Below are positions 45,068 through 53,995 of a DNA stretch of 64,000 bases, piece after piece; position 1 is the stretch's first letter; the number at the start of each line of letters is the position of its first letter. A program made the translations under genes and the position numbers. Under the pieces are notes generated by a model, which worked only from the letters and a program-made list of their open reading frames with translations, made no database searches and was not told the origin of the DNA. The stretch comes from Tenacibaculum dicentrarchi (lineage in GTDB: Bacteria; Bacteroidota; Bacteroidia; Flavobacteriales; Flavobacteriaceae), in assembly GCF_900239345.1 (NCBI RefSeq), contig NZ_OESZ01000034.1:1-64000 (forward strand), given 5' to 3'.

Positions 45068-45648
45068 ATATAGATTTTACAAAAGGAGACGGGTTAGTTC
45101 CTGTAATCATTCAGAATGATACCACATTACAAGTGTTAATGTTAGGGTATATGAACGAAGAAGCATTCTTAAAAACAAAAGATATAAATAAAGTTACTTT
45201 TTTTAGTAGAAGTAAAAATAGGTTGTGGACAAAAGGAGAGGAGTCTGGTAATTTTTTAGCTGTAAAAGATATTCAAATCGATTGCGATAATGATACTATT
45301 TTAATAAAAGCAATCCCCGCAGGAGCAACTTGCCATAAAGGAACAACTTCTTGTTTTGCTGATGAAACTCCAAAAGGTTTTTTATATGAATTAGAACGCA
45401 TTATTTCTGATAGAATTGATACTAATCACCCAACATCATATACCAATAAATTATTTAAAAGAGGAATTAATAAAGTTGCTCAAAAAGTTGGTGAAGAGGC
45501 TGTAGAATTAGTTATTGAAGCCAAAGATAATGATGCCAATTTATTTAAAAATGAAGCTGCCGATTTATTTTATCATATTGTAATTCTTTTAAAAGCAAAA
45601 GGTTTTACAATAACTGATATTGAGGCTATTTTAAGAGATAGAAATTAA
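45064..45648 (+). CDS. hisIE: Bifunctional phosphoribosyl-AMP cyclohydrolase / phosphoribosyl-ATP pyrophosphatase
   Basis: This 194-residue fusion catalyses the second and third steps of histidine synthesis. The HisI half (about 1-105) has [33 protein letters not shown] and the zinc-site Cys residues in [12 protein letters not shown]. The HisE half (about 107-194) has [23 protein letters not shown] and [14 protein letters not shown]. It is the last gene of the operon and starts by ATGA overlap with hisF. Confidence 0.95.
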   Translation: MNIDFTKGDGLVPVIIQNDTTLQVLMLGYMNEEAFLKTKDINKVTFFSRSKNRLWTKGEESGNFLAVKDIQIDCDNDTILIKAIPAGATCHKGTTSCFADETPKGFLYELERIISDRIDTNHPTSYTNKLFKRGINKVAQKVGEEAVELVIEAKDNDANLFKNEAADLFYHIVILLKAKGFTITDIEAILRDRN

Positions 45649-45659
45649 ATGATTTATAG

Positions 45660-45667
45660 TATTTTTG
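45660..45667 (+). promoter_or_regulatory. Promoter -7 element directly before the methyltransferase gene
   Basis: TATTTTTG fits TAnnTTTG and ends 4 nt before the ATG, like the elements upstream of bamD and prfB. The transcript would be leaderless or nearly so. Confidence 0.4.
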
Positions 45668-45671
45668 CAAA

Positions 45672-46823
45672 ATGAATGAATTTCAACAACTAAGAGATAC
45701 CTTAAACGAAAGCGTTTTAAATAATAATTTTGTAAAATTAACTTTAAGCAAACCTATCAAAAAAAGTGATGGATTACCAAACGTATATGTTCGATTGGTA
45801 AAGATAAAAGGAGCAGAAATGTTCCAATTTACCTATCATTATAATACCAATGATAAAGTTCAGAACTATACAATTTCTGAAGCTATTACCGAAATAGAAA
45901 TTCTATTAATGGATAACTTTAGAGCGGCAACCTTGTTTACCCTAACTAAAGATTTATTGATATTTATCTCTAAAAGAAAATTAGTTTCTTACCGAGAAAA
46001 TATGGCGAGTTTCAAAAATAAATTACCTGAAACCCACGACAAACCAAAAGAACGTTTAGCCGAAGCAGGGAGTTATTTGCATCATTTAGGAATTACCGAT
46101 AAACAAGGAAAGGTTATTCATAAAATGGCTGATAAATACCGTCAAATCAATAAATATTTAGAAATTATTGAAGGTTTATTAAAATCTACACGATTACCAA
46201 AACACATTAATATTGTTGATATGGGATCGGGTAAAGGCTATTTAACCTTTGCTTTGTACGATTATTTGGTAAATCAAAAAAAGTACAGCGCAACCGTTAC
46301 AGGTATTGAATTGCGTAAAGAATTAGTCGATTATTGTAATGATGTTGCCGAAAAATCAGCCTTTACAAAATTGTCGTTTGTAGCGCAGCCAATTCAAGAA
46401 TACGACAACAATAAAATTGATATTTTAATCGCTTTACACGCCTGCGATACCGCTACTGACGATGCTATTTACAAAGGATTATCAGCAAAAGCAGAACTAA
46501 TTATTTGTGCGCCTTGTTGCCATAAACAAATCCGTCAGCAAGTAAAAGGAAAAGAGCAAGAAAGCCCGTTATTAAAATACGGAATTTTTAAAGAACGTCA
46601 GTTTGAAATGGTTACCGATACCATTCGTGCGTTAATTTTAGAAAAAAGTAATTATAATACCAAAGTTTTTGAATTTATAAGCAACGAACATACCCGTAAA
46701 AATGTAATGTTAGTAGCTAGTAAATCAATCAAAAAGAATGATACTACTAAAATTGATGCTAAAATAGCAGGTTTAAAAGATGCCTATGCTATTGAGAGTC
46801 ATTACTTAGAAACACTTGTGTAA
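45672..46823 (+). CDS. SAM-dependent methyltransferase
   Basis: This 383-residue protein has a C-terminal Rossmann methyltransferase domain of the Methyltransf_32 type. The SAM-binding motif I is NIVDMGSGKGYLTFALYDYL (about 183-202). TGIELRKELVDYC is the acidic loop, and IDILIALHACDTATDDAI with ELIICAPCCHKQIRQQ follows. The N-terminal third (about 1-120) is a family-specific domain. The family resembles METTL/RNA methyltransferase-like proteins. The substrate is not predictable. It has its own promoter after the his operon and a strong terminator. Confidence 0.82.
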   Translation: MNEFQQLRDTLNESVLNNNFVKLTLSKPIKKSDGLPNVYVRLVKIKGAEMFQFTYHYNTNDKVQNYTISEAITEIEILLMDNFRAATLFTLTKDLLIFISKRKLVSYRENMASFKNKLPETHDKPKERLAEAGSYLHHLGITDKQGKVIHKMADKYRQINKYLEIIEGLLKSTRLPKHINIVDMGSGKGYLTFALYDYLVNQKKYSATVTGIELRKELVDYCNDVAEKSAFTKLSFVAQPIQEYDNNKIDILIALHACDTATDDAIYKGLSAKAELIICAPCCHKQIRQQVKGKEQESPLLKYGIFKERQFEMVTDTIRALILEKSNYNTKVFEFISNEHTRKNVMLVASKSIKKNDTTKIDAKIAGLKDAYAIESHYLETLV

Positions 46824-46850
46824 AGTATTTATTTTTGATGTTTTATAGAT

Positions 46851-46880
46851 AAAAAAACCACCAATAATGGTGGTTTTTTT
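46851..46880. terminator. Intrinsic terminator after the methyltransferase gene
   Basis: AAAAAACCACCA and TGGTGGTTTTTT flank a 4 nt ATAA loop, giving a strong stem plus T run. The A/T tracts on both sides would allow action on both strands. Confidence 0.85.
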
Positions 46881-46921
46881 AGGTTTTAAATAAGGCTGTA
46901 TTTTTAAAATTAGCAGAAATT

Positions 46922-47013
46922 CTTAGCCCCGATTGAAGCTTTGTTTGAGCTCCTTTTTGTTTTTTCTTTTAAAAAAATAAAAAGAGCGAGTGCGGAAAGC
47001 GGGAAATAGCTCC
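46922..47013 (-). repeat. Repeat family A, copy A3
   Basis: This is a reverse-orientation copy with TTAGCCCCGATTGAAGC, GAGCTC, a T/A hairpin and GAGTGCGGAAAGCGGG. It lies just upstream of the EamA transporter gene. Together with A4 it forms an inverted pair around that gene. Confidence 0.8.
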
Positions 47014-47061
47014 TAAAAAATCAAAAAATATTATAGTACATTTACGTTTTAAAACCCCAGC

Positions 47062-47979
47062 ATGAAAAATTCAAAACTCTTAATTATAGCCGCCTTTTTT
47101 TCAATATATATAATTTGGGGCTCTACCTATTTATTTAATAAAATTGCCGTTACCGAAATACCACCATTATTTTTAGCGTCGATACGTTTTTCAATTGCGG
47201 GCGTTTTAATTATGATTTTGGCTAAAATCATGAAATTACCCTTAAAAATTAGTAGAAATCAGCTTGTAAATTCAGGAATTGCAGGGTTTTTATTTTTGGT
47301 GTATGGAAACGGTGTTTTCGTATGGGCATTAAAATATGTCGATAGCGGTTTTGCAGCTTTATTAGCCTCGACACAGCCGTTATTTGTGCTGTTTTTACTG
47401 CGTTTAATAGACGGAAAAAGATTGCAACGCAAATCAATAATTGGGGTTTCATTAGGTTTAATAGGAATGTATTTATTGGTCAGTCAGCAAGAAATAACCA
47501 CATCGGAAGGCAGTGTTTTAGGGATTTTTATGATTTTAACCTGCGTACTAAGTTGGAGTTACGGAAGCGTATTTGTGTCAAAAGCCGATTTACCAAAAAA
47601 ACATTTAGTAAGCACGGGATATCAGATGTTATTAGCAGGTTTTATGTTAGCAATAGCAAGTTTGGTTTTTAAAGAAACTTGGATTTCGCCATTAAATTGG
47701 TCGTCAAAAACCCAAGGAGCTATGTTTTTTCTAATCATTTTTGGCGGAATTGTAGCTTTTACGGCATTCAATTATTTGTTAAAATCAGTTTCTCCCGAAA
47801 AAGTAGCAACATCGGCGTATGTAAACCCAATAATCGCCTTATTTTTAGGGTGGAGCTTGTTAAATGAACAACTAACAAGCCAATCAATTGTAGCATCTGC
47901 GGTTTTATTATTGGGCGTTTATTTTATAAATTCAAGAAAAAAAGTAGTAAAAGTATTGCCTAAAAAAGGAAGTTTTTAA
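47062..47979 (+). CDS. EamA-type (DMT superfamily) transporter
   Basis: This 305-residue inner-membrane transporter has ten predicted transmembrane helices arranged as two EamA repeats (about 8-140 and 155-290). It opens with IWGSTYLFNKIAV and has typical PPLFLASIRF and ASTQPLFVLFLL segments. The second repeat contains SPEKVATSAYVNPIIALFLGW. Members export amino acids, metabolites or nucleotides, and the substrate is not predictable. The gene is flanked by inverted copies of repeat family A. Confidence 0.88.
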   Translation: MKNSKLLIIAAFFSIYIIWGSTYLFNKIAVTEIPPLFLASIRFSIAGVLIMILAKIMKLPLKISRNQLVNSGIAGFLFLVYGNGVFVWALKYVDSGFAALLASTQPLFVLFLLRLIDGKRLQRKSIIGVSLGLIGMYLLVSQQEITTSEGSVLGIFMILTCVLSWSYGSVFVSKADLPKKHLVSTGYQMLLAGFMLAIASLVFKETWISPLNWSSKTQGAMFFLIIFGGIVAFTAFNYLLKSVSPEKVATSAYVNPIIALFLGWSLLNEQLTSQSIVASAVLLLGVYFINSRKKVVKVLPKKGSF

Positions 47980-48010
47980 GTGTTGTTTGTAATTTATTTG
48001 TTTATTATTT

Positions 48011-48096
48011 GAAGCAATTTCCCGCTTTCCGCACTCGCTTTTTTTTGAAGAAAAATCAAAAAAAGAGCTCAAACAAAGCTTCAATCGGGGCTAGGG
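48011..48096 (+). repeat. Repeat family A, copy A4
   Basis: This is a forward copy, GAAGCAATTTCCCGC to CAATCGGGGCTAGGG, between the convergent EamA and DUF1853 genes. It pairs in inverted orientation with A3. Confidence 0.8.
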
Positions 48097-48137
48097 TTTT
48101 TTGCACAAAACATTATTTTTGCTATTAAAAAAACAAG

Positions 48138-49007
48138 TTACCACCAAATAACAAAAAATTTCAACAATTCACCATTTGATTTTTTCAACCAACAAAGTGG
48201 CGCTCTTTCTTGGCTTAAAAGTGGTTGAAGGTTTGTGGTAAAATTATTAAAAGTTAACCAATCAATATTTGTGTGAGGTTGTGTTAACCAATTGTGTTTT
48301 GTTGGAATATAAAATTTATAATCTTTAAACTGATTTAATTGCTGTAAAGTAACATAAAAACCAATAATACAATTGTTATTAATAAAAGGATATTTAATCT
48401 TTTCTTTGCTATTTTCTTTGTGATGTTCTTGCTTAAAATCATTCAAAGGAACAAATAACTGCGCTTTAAAATAAAGTTGTTGTTCCAGGTTTTTAGCCTC
48501 TAAATTTACTGTTTTTAAGTAATTTTCACATTGTTTAGAATAGAGTAGAGGCAGTTGTTTTTCTTTAAGTTTGGTTAATTTTTGAACCAAAGAATCTTTT
48601 TTATTAGGACCAATCCAGCGTTCTAATTCATTTTTTTCTTCAATATTTTTTTCAGAATTTATAGAATTATCATACAAATAAAACTTATAAATAATCTCTA
48701 CATGAATTGGTTTTTCATCTTTTAAAAGCAAGCAATCTAATTCGCCAAGGGTAATTTTTTTTTGTTGAATTTGAATGTTTTCGGCAATAATTTGAAGGCG
48801 TTTATCTTGTTGAAATTCAAAAGAAACAAAACGTTCCACTAATTTTCCTAAGCGTGGAATTTTTGTAATTTCTACTAAAAAAGAAGCTGTTTTTGTAGGC
48901 TTTATTTCAAATTGCTGTAAACCAAAAACACCTTTTCCATTCCATAGAAAAGGTGTTTTTAAAAAGCCTTCATATTGTAATTGTAAGTCTTTAGATTGTT
49001 GATGCAT
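48138..49007 (-). CDS. DUF1853 family protein
   Basis: This 289-residue protein matches DUF1853. It opens GFLKTPFLWNGKGVFGLQQFE, then has LGELDCLLLKDEKPIHVEIIYKFYLYD (about 105-131), a strand-turn-strand with D and ExxxK-like residues that resembles a PD-(D/E)XK nuclease core. Next come WIGPNKKDSLVQKLTKLK and a C-terminal RAPLCWLKK-like segment. The function is unknown, and a nuclease-like fold is an inference. It is followed by the family B copy at 49020-49128. Confidence 0.75.
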   Translation of the reverse strand: MHQQSKDLQLQYEGFLKTPFLWNGKGVFGLQQFEIKPTKTASFLVEITKIPRLGKLVERFVSFEFQQDKRLQIIAENIQIQQKKITLGELDCLLLKDEKPIHVEIIYKFYLYDNSINSEKNIEEKNELERWIGPNKKDSLVQKLTKLKEKQLPLLYSKQCENYLKTVNLEAKNLEQQLYFKAQLFVPLNDFKQEHHKENSKEKIKYPFINNNCIIGFYVTLQQLNQFKDYKFYIPTKHNWLTQPHTNIDWLTFNNFTTNLQPLLSQERAPLCWLKKSNGELLKFFVIWW

Positions 49008-49019
49008 CCGTTTAAAAAG

Positions 49020-49128
49020 TTTTGATATGCCTTGTGTGACTGAATTTATTTCAGCATCGCGTTAAAAGAGATAACTAGGGCAAATTATGATGAGAACCTG
49101 AACTAAATTCAGGTTGACGGATTCGATT
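49020..49128 (-). repeat. Repeat family B, copy B3
   Basis: The stretch contains CTGAATTTATTTCAGCATCGC and GAACCTGAACTAAATTCAGG, the two hairpin arms of family B in reverse orientation. It lies between miaA and the DUF1853 gene. The terminal inverted repeats of copy B1 are not evident here. Confidence 0.6.
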
Positions 49129-49129
49129 T

Positions 49130-50032
49130 TTATATTTTATCTTCTAAACAAGTAATAATTTTTTGAATATCATCTTGAAAATCGAACCAATTAATTTGGG
49201 TATCTCTACGAAACCAAGTTCCTTGTCGTTTTGCAAAACGGCGGGTATTTTTCTTAATTTCTTCCAAAGCAAATTCTTTGGTAAAATCCCCTTCAAAATA
49301 TTCAAATAATTCGCGATATCCAACAGTTTTTAATGCAGTTAAATTTTTATGAGGTTGCATTTTTTTAGCCTCTTCAAGCAAACCGTTTTCTAACATAATA
49401 TCGACACGTTTATTAATTCGGTCGTACATAATTTGCCTATCGGCAGTTAAACCGATTTTGATAACTTCAAAATTACGGGGTGTTTTGGGCTTGTTTTTAA
49501 AAGAACTGTATGTTTTGCCCGAACCAATACAAACCTCTAAAGCACGCATTACCCGATGCGGATTATCAATAGTAATGGTATTATAAGTTTCAATATCGAG
49601 TTCTTTGAGTTGTTCTTGAAGTTTTTCAATGCCATTTTCTTCAAGCTCTTTGGTTAGTTTTTCTCTGATACTAGCATTGACTTCAGGAAAATAATCTAAG
49701 CCTTTTAAAACGGCATCGACATACAAACCGCTACCGCCAACCATAATTTGTACAGGGTTTTCAGTAAATAATTCGTCTAATTTAGTGAGTGCATCTTTTT
49801 CAAATTGTCCGACAGAATAGTTGTCAAAAATACTTCTGTTTTGAATAAAATGATGTGGTGCAGCTTCCAATTCTTCCGAAGAAGGAACCGCAGTTCCGAT
49901 GCTCATTTCTTTAAAAAACTGACGAGAATCACAAGAAACAATACTGCAATTAAAATGCTGTGCAAGTTTTATACTTAATGCTGTTTTTCCGATTGCCGTA
50001 GCACCAACAATGGTAATTAGGGTGTTTTTCAT
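49130..50032 (-). CDS. miaA: tRNA dimethylallyltransferase
   Basis: This 300-residue MiaA adds a dimethylallyl group to A37 of tRNAs that read codons starting with U. It has the P-loop GATAIGKTALSIKLA (about 10-24), the substrate loop SCDSRQFFKEMSIGTA, the GGSGLYVDAVLKGLD segment, DNPHRVMRALEV and the C-terminal KRQGTWFRRD. The length is normal. It lies downstream of an ion-channel gene. Confidence 0.94.
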   Translation of the reverse strand: MKNTLITIVGATAIGKTALSIKLAQHFNCSIVSCDSRQFFKEMSIGTAVPSSEELEAAPHHFIQNRSIFDNYSVGQFEKDALTKLDELFTENPVQIMVGGSGLYVDAVLKGLDYFPEVNASIREKLTKELEENGIEKLQEQLKELDIETYNTITIDNPHRVMRALEVCIGSGKTYSSFKNKPKTPRNFEVIKIGLTADRQIMYDRINKRVDIMLENGLLEEAKKMQPHKNLTALKTVGYRELFEYFEGDFTKEFALEEIKKNTRRFAKRQGTWFRRDTQINWFDFQDDIQKIITCLEDKI

Positions 50033-50047
50033 TTTAATTGTGTAAAT

Positions 50048-50866
50048 TTAATCGTGTAGTTTATTTCCGCAGTGATTACAAAAAAGTGCATCATCATCAT
50101 GCCCTTCATATGAACAGTTTGGGCACGATTGTGTGTTTAAATCAAGCTCGTTTACTTTTACCATTTCAGAACTTACAATCCCTGTGGGAACGGCAATAAT
50201 TCCGTATCCTAAAATCATAATAATACTCGCTACAAACTGCCCAAAAGGTGTGTGTGGAGCAATATCGCCATAACCAACCGTGGTTAAGGTTACTACCGCC
50301 CAGTAAACGCTTCTTGGAATACTTGTAAAGCCGTTTTCTCCGCCTTCAATTAAGTACATAATAGTTCCTAAAATAACGCATAAAATCAATACAAAAAACA
50401 AAAAAACCGTAATTTTTGTTCTGCTTGCTTTTAAGGCTTTCATAAAATTATTAGATTCTCCAACAAAGCGAGCGAGTTTTAAAATTCTAAAAACCCGTAG
50501 TAATCGCAAGGCTCTTAACGCTACTAAACTGTGTGTTCCTGTAAAGAAAATTGCCAAATATTTTGGTAAAGTTGATAGTAAATCAATAATTCCATAGAAA
50601 CTAAAAATATATTTCGATGGTTTTTTTATCGATATAATTCGAGCAATATATTCAATTGAAAATAACCCTGTAATAACCCATTCAGAAATATTTAAAAGCG
50701 TTCCGTGTTTTGCATTAATACTTTCGACGCTTTCGAGCATTACTAGTAAAATACTAGCAAGTATGGCTATTAATAAAACGATATCAAATAATTTTCCACC
50801 TGAAGTATCGGCTTCATAGATTATTTCATGTAATTTTTCTTTCCAGTTTTTGCTATTTTTCTTCAA
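50048..50866 (-). CDS. Voltage-gated-type potassium channel with C-terminal zinc ribbon
   Basis: This is a 272-residue six-transmembrane channel subunit. The S4-like segment RALRLLRVFRILKLARF (118-134) has regularly spaced Arg/Lys residues. The selectivity filter TTVGYGD is at about 195-201, and S5/S6 flank it. The C-terminus carries a CxxC...CxxC zinc ribbon (about 247-265). The filter indicates potassium selectivity. It lies between miaA and an exonuclease gene on the same strand, with short gaps. Confidence 0.87.
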   Translation of the reverse strand: MKKNSKNWKEKLHEIIYEADTSGGKLFDIVLLIAILASILLVMLESVESINAKHGTLLNISEWVITGLFSIEYIARIISIKKPSKYIFSFYGIIDLLSTLPKYLAIFFTGTHSLVALRALRLLRVFRILKLARFVGESNNFMKALKASRTKITVFLFFVLILCVILGTIMYLIEGGENGFTSIPRSVYWAVVTLTTVGYGDIAPHTPFGQFVASIIMILGYGIIAVPTGIVSSEMVKVNELDLNTQSCPNCSYEGHDDDALFCNHCGNKLHD

Positions 50867-50891
50867 GTGAATTTATTTTTTGCCTAATTTT

Positions 50892-51989
50892 TTAATTTTC
50901 AGTATCGTTTACTAAACGTACAATTTTGGAAACTTTATTTTTTAATAAATAATTTTTGATAATTGTTTTTGCAATTTGATTATTTTCAATAGGCGTTATC
51001 ATCGATTTTAAAACCGATAAATTATTTTCTTGAAAGGCTAAATTAGTATAGGTATATCCTAAAACGATATTATTTTCAATTAAAACAACAGCATGCTCTT
51101 CAGGGTTTCTTCCTTTATCAAAAATTAAAAAAGTATCATGATTAAAGTTTTTATTAGAAATTTTTGGCTTACGGATAACATTATACTTAGGTTTTAATTT
51201 AAGTAGTTCTAAATGATATTTTAATCGGGTAAAGAGTAAGTTTCCTGTTTCTTGATAGGTAATTTCGTGTATTCTTTTTATTATTTTTAACCCTTTAGGA
51301 CTATCTTTTAAAAGAAGTTTGTTTACTTCATTCTTTATATTTTTACCTCTACCGATAAAAATAATAACACCTTGTTCACTATGCACATAAAAAAGCCCTT
51401 CTTTTTCGGGTAATTTATCTAAAATTTTTAAATAACGTTGTTTTATATGTCTGTTATCGGCATATTTTATAGATTGCTGAATAATGCTTTTATCAATATC
51501 TTTTTCTAATAGAAGTTTAAATAACTGAACAGTTGCCAAAGCATCGCCGTTTGCTCGGTGTCTGTCGCTCATCGGAATACCGATAAACTTACATAATTTA
51601 CCTAAACTATGTGAGGGAGCTTCTGAAATTAGTTTTTTACTTAGTGCTACGGTACAAAGAGTATTTCTTTGATAGTCATAGCCTAGTCGGTCAAATTCTG
51701 TGCGTAAAATTCGATAATCAAAACTTGCATTATGTGCTATAATAATACAGTCTTCTGTAATTTCAAGAATACGTTTTGCTACCTCATAAAATTTAGGGGC
51801 ATTACGAAGCATATTGCTGTTAATACCTGTTAATTTAACAACAAATTCTTGAATTTCTCGTTCAGGGTTTATTAAACTGATAAATTGATCAACAACTTGA
51901 TGCCCATCAAATTTATGAATGGCAATTTCTGTAATTCCTTCTTCGTTAAATTTTCCTCCTGTGGTTTCAATATCTAAAATTGCGTACAA
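50892..51989 (-). CDS. DnaQ-type exonuclease fused to a GIY-YIG-like domain
   Basis: This is a 365-residue protein. The N-terminal exonuclease domain (about 1-170) has ExoI (AILDIETTGG), ExoII (IIAHNASFDYRILRTEF) and ExoIII (HRANGDALATVQLF) motifs, resembling the DNA polymerase III epsilon subunit. The next domain (about 190-285) resembles UvrC GIY-YIG: EGLFYVHSEQGVIIFIGRGKNI, then LFTRLKYHLELLKLKPKYN. This fusion is common in Bacteroidota and is thought to act in DNA repair or degradation. It lies upstream of the channel gene and downstream of the YggS gene. Confidence 0.84.
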   Translation of the reverse strand: MYAILDIETTGGKFNEEGITEIAIHKFDGHQVVDQFISLINPEREIQEFVVKLTGINSNMLRNAPKFYEVAKRILEITEDCIIIAHNASFDYRILRTEFDRLGYDYQRNTLCTVALSKKLISEAPSHSLGKLCKFIGIPMSDRHRANGDALATVQLFKLLLEKDIDKSIIQQSIKYADNRHIKQRYLKILDKLPEKEGLFYVHSEQGVIIFIGRGKNIKNEVNKLLLKDSPKGLKIIKRIHEITYQETGNLLFTRLKYHLELLKLKPKYNVIRKPKISNKNFNHDTFLIFDKGRNPEEHAVVLIENNIVLGYTYTNLAFQENNLSVLKSMITPIENNQIAKTIIKNYLLKNKVSKIVRLVNDTEN

Positions 51990-52019
51990 ATCTTTTTTTT
52001 TAAACTGATAAGTGTAAAA

Positions 52020-52685
52020 CTAAACAATATAATTTCGAACGCCAAAAATAGCGCTACCAATTCGTACCATAGTACTTCCGTTTTTTATAGCTAGCTGATA
52101 ATCACCACTCATTCCCATTGATAATATTGTTGGTTTAAGAGTTGTTTTTTGTTTGTTTTTGAAAAAATTAGCTAAACAAGTAAATTCATCTTCTAATTGT
52201 TTTTGATTATCGGTAAAAGTAGCCATTCCCATAAAGCCTACAATCTTTATATTTTGCAGTTCTAAAAGTTCTTCGGATGAAATAATAGTATCAATATCTA
52301 AAAATGACAAGCCAAATTTTGTTTCTTCTTTGGCAATACGAGCTTGTAATAAACAATTAATTACACGGTGGTGTTTTTTAGCTTGTTTATTAATTTCTTT
52401 TAAGGTTTTAAAGCTATCAACTCCATGAATTAAATTTACAAAATGCGCCATATATTTAACTTTATTGCTTTGTAAATGCCCTATCATATGCCATTCAATG
52501 TCTTTTGGCAAGGCATCAAATTTTGTAACCATTTCCTGAATTTTATTTTCACCAAATACTCGTTGCCCAGCATTGTAAGCCTCTTGAATATCGGCAATAG
52601 GTTTGGTTTTCGAAACAGCAACTAAAGTTACATTCGCTGGAATTGTTTTTTTTATTTCGATAAGATTTTCTTTAATTCCTGTCAT
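52020..52685 (-). CDS. YggS family PLP-binding protein
   Basis: This is a 221-residue PLP-homeostasis protein with the single-domain TIM-barrel fold of alanine racemase type. The PLP lysine is in VTLVAVSKTKP. The family segments NAGQRVFGENKIQEM, EWHMIGHLQSNKVKYM, LQARIAKEETKFGL, and MGMSGDYQLAIKNGSTMVRIGSAIFG are all present. I chose the ATG at 52685. An in-frame ATG seven codons upstream adds MNLKNNK, outside the usual family start. It has no known catalytic activity and buffers pyridoxal phosphate. Confidence 0.9.
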   Translation of the reverse strand: MTGIKENLIEIKKTIPANVTLVAVSKTKPIADIQEAYNAGQRVFGENKIQEMVTKFDALPKDIEWHMIGHLQSNKVKYMAHFVNLIHGVDSFKTLKEINKQAKKHHRVINCLLQARIAKEETKFGLSFLDIDTIISSEELLELQNIKIVGFMGMATFTDNQKQLEDEFTCLANFFKNKQKTTLKPTILSMGMSGDYQLAIKNGSTMVRIGSAIFGVRNYIV

Positions 52686-52743
52686 TTTATTATTTTTCAA
52701 GTTCAAGATGTTTTTTGCTATTGTTTTGATATTTTTTAATGCG

Positions 52744-53982
52744 CTAAAACTCGTAAATAGTTAAAGCACTTCTTAACTTAGGCTCTATATAGGTTGTTTT
52801 TGGAGGCATTAACATATCGGCATCTACAATTTGCTTAAGCTCATTAATAGAGGTTGGTAGCATTCCGAAGGAAACTTTAAATTTACCGCTATCAACTTTT
52901 GTTTTTAATTCTAAACCGTCCGATTTATCTTGAGAATATAAAATTTTAGAGGCATTTCGAATATCATCGATGCCTAAAATAGGTTTTAAAACAGTAGTAT
53001 ATAAAACTTGCGCATCTAATTTACTTAAAGCATCTGTAAATTTATATCTTGACAAGCGTAAGTTTAAGGCATAAAATTCGCCATTTAAATACATGCTAAA
53101 TTGATGCTTTTCTTTGGGTTTGTATAATTCTTGTCCCCTGTTTTCTATTCTAAAAAAAGTATCTAATTCAATTAAAAATTCTTCAGGAGTTAAGCCATTT
53201 AAATCAGTAATAAACCGATTAAATTCATAAATACTCAATTGACTTTCAGGCAACAAATAACTCATAAAAAAGTTGTATTTTTCATTTCCTGTATGATTCG
53301 GGTTTTCTTTTGCTAAGTTTTTAGCCAATAAACAAGCAGAGGTAGACCGATGATGCCCATCGGCAATATACAAGGTATCGATTGCTTGAAAAGCAGTGGT
53401 TATTTGTGTAATATCCTCTTTATTATTAACCAGCCATAACAAATGATGCTCTTTATCGGTGGTTGAAAATTCATATTCAGGTCTAGTTGCTTTATATTTT
53501 TTAATAATAGCGGTAATGACACTATTATCAGGATAAGTAAGCAATACAGGTTCGGTATTAAAACCCGTATTTTTTAAATAATTTTCAAATAATAACTCTC
53601 TTTCCTGAAGCGTTCCTTCGTGTTTTTTAATGACATTATTATGATAATCATCTACAGAAGTTGCTGCAATAATACCGCAAAAAGATGCCGTTGCGGTTGT
53701 TTTTTGATAAATATAAAACCCCGCAACCTTATCTTTGGTAAAAATACCATCATCTTTAAATTCTAAATACCGATTGTGTACCAATTTAAAGCGTTGTTCG
53801 CCTATAATATCTTGTTTATGATATTTATAACCAGGGTTTAAAACATGTAAAAATGTATAAGGATTAAACGCTAATTTAGCATTTAACATTTCTGGGCTAT
53901 AAATTTCATACGATTTTGATGAAACTAACCCCACCTTGTCTCTAGTAGCTCTAACAGCTTTAAACGGTTTTACAATTGCCAT
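52744..53982 (-). CDS. DUF1015 family protein
   Basis: This 412-residue protein belongs to the DUF1015 family. It opens IVKPFKAVRATRDKVGLVSSKSYEIYS and has RFLHVLNPG-type, VAGFYIYQ and IADGHHRSTSACLLA motifs (about 205-220), the last being the most conserved. It is often encoded beside serA in Bacteroidota. The biochemical role is unknown to me, and a kinase-like or phosphatase-like link to serine has been considered from genomic context. Here it follows the degenerate serA-like gene by 13 nt. Confidence 0.83.
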   Translation of the reverse strand: MAIVKPFKAVRATRDKVGLVSSKSYEIYSPEMLNAKLAFNPYTFLHVLNPGYKYHKQDIIGEQRFKLVHNRYLEFKDDGIFTKDKVAGFYIYQKTTATASFCGIIAATSVDDYHNNVIKKHEGTLQERELLFENYLKNTGFNTEPVLLTYPDNSVITAIIKKYKATRPEYEFSTTDKEHHLLWLVNNKEDITQITTAFQAIDTLYIADGHHRSTSACLLAKNLAKENPNHTGNEKYNFFMSYLLPESQLSIYEFNRFITDLNGLTPEEFLIELDTFFRIENRGQELYKPKEKHQFSMYLNGEFYALNLRLSRYKFTDALSKLDAQVLYTTVLKPILGIDDIRNASKILYSQDKSDGLELKTKVDSGKFKVSFGMLPTSINELKQIVDADMLMPPKTTYIEPKLRSALTIYEF

Positions 53983-53995
53983 TAATAATTTAAAT

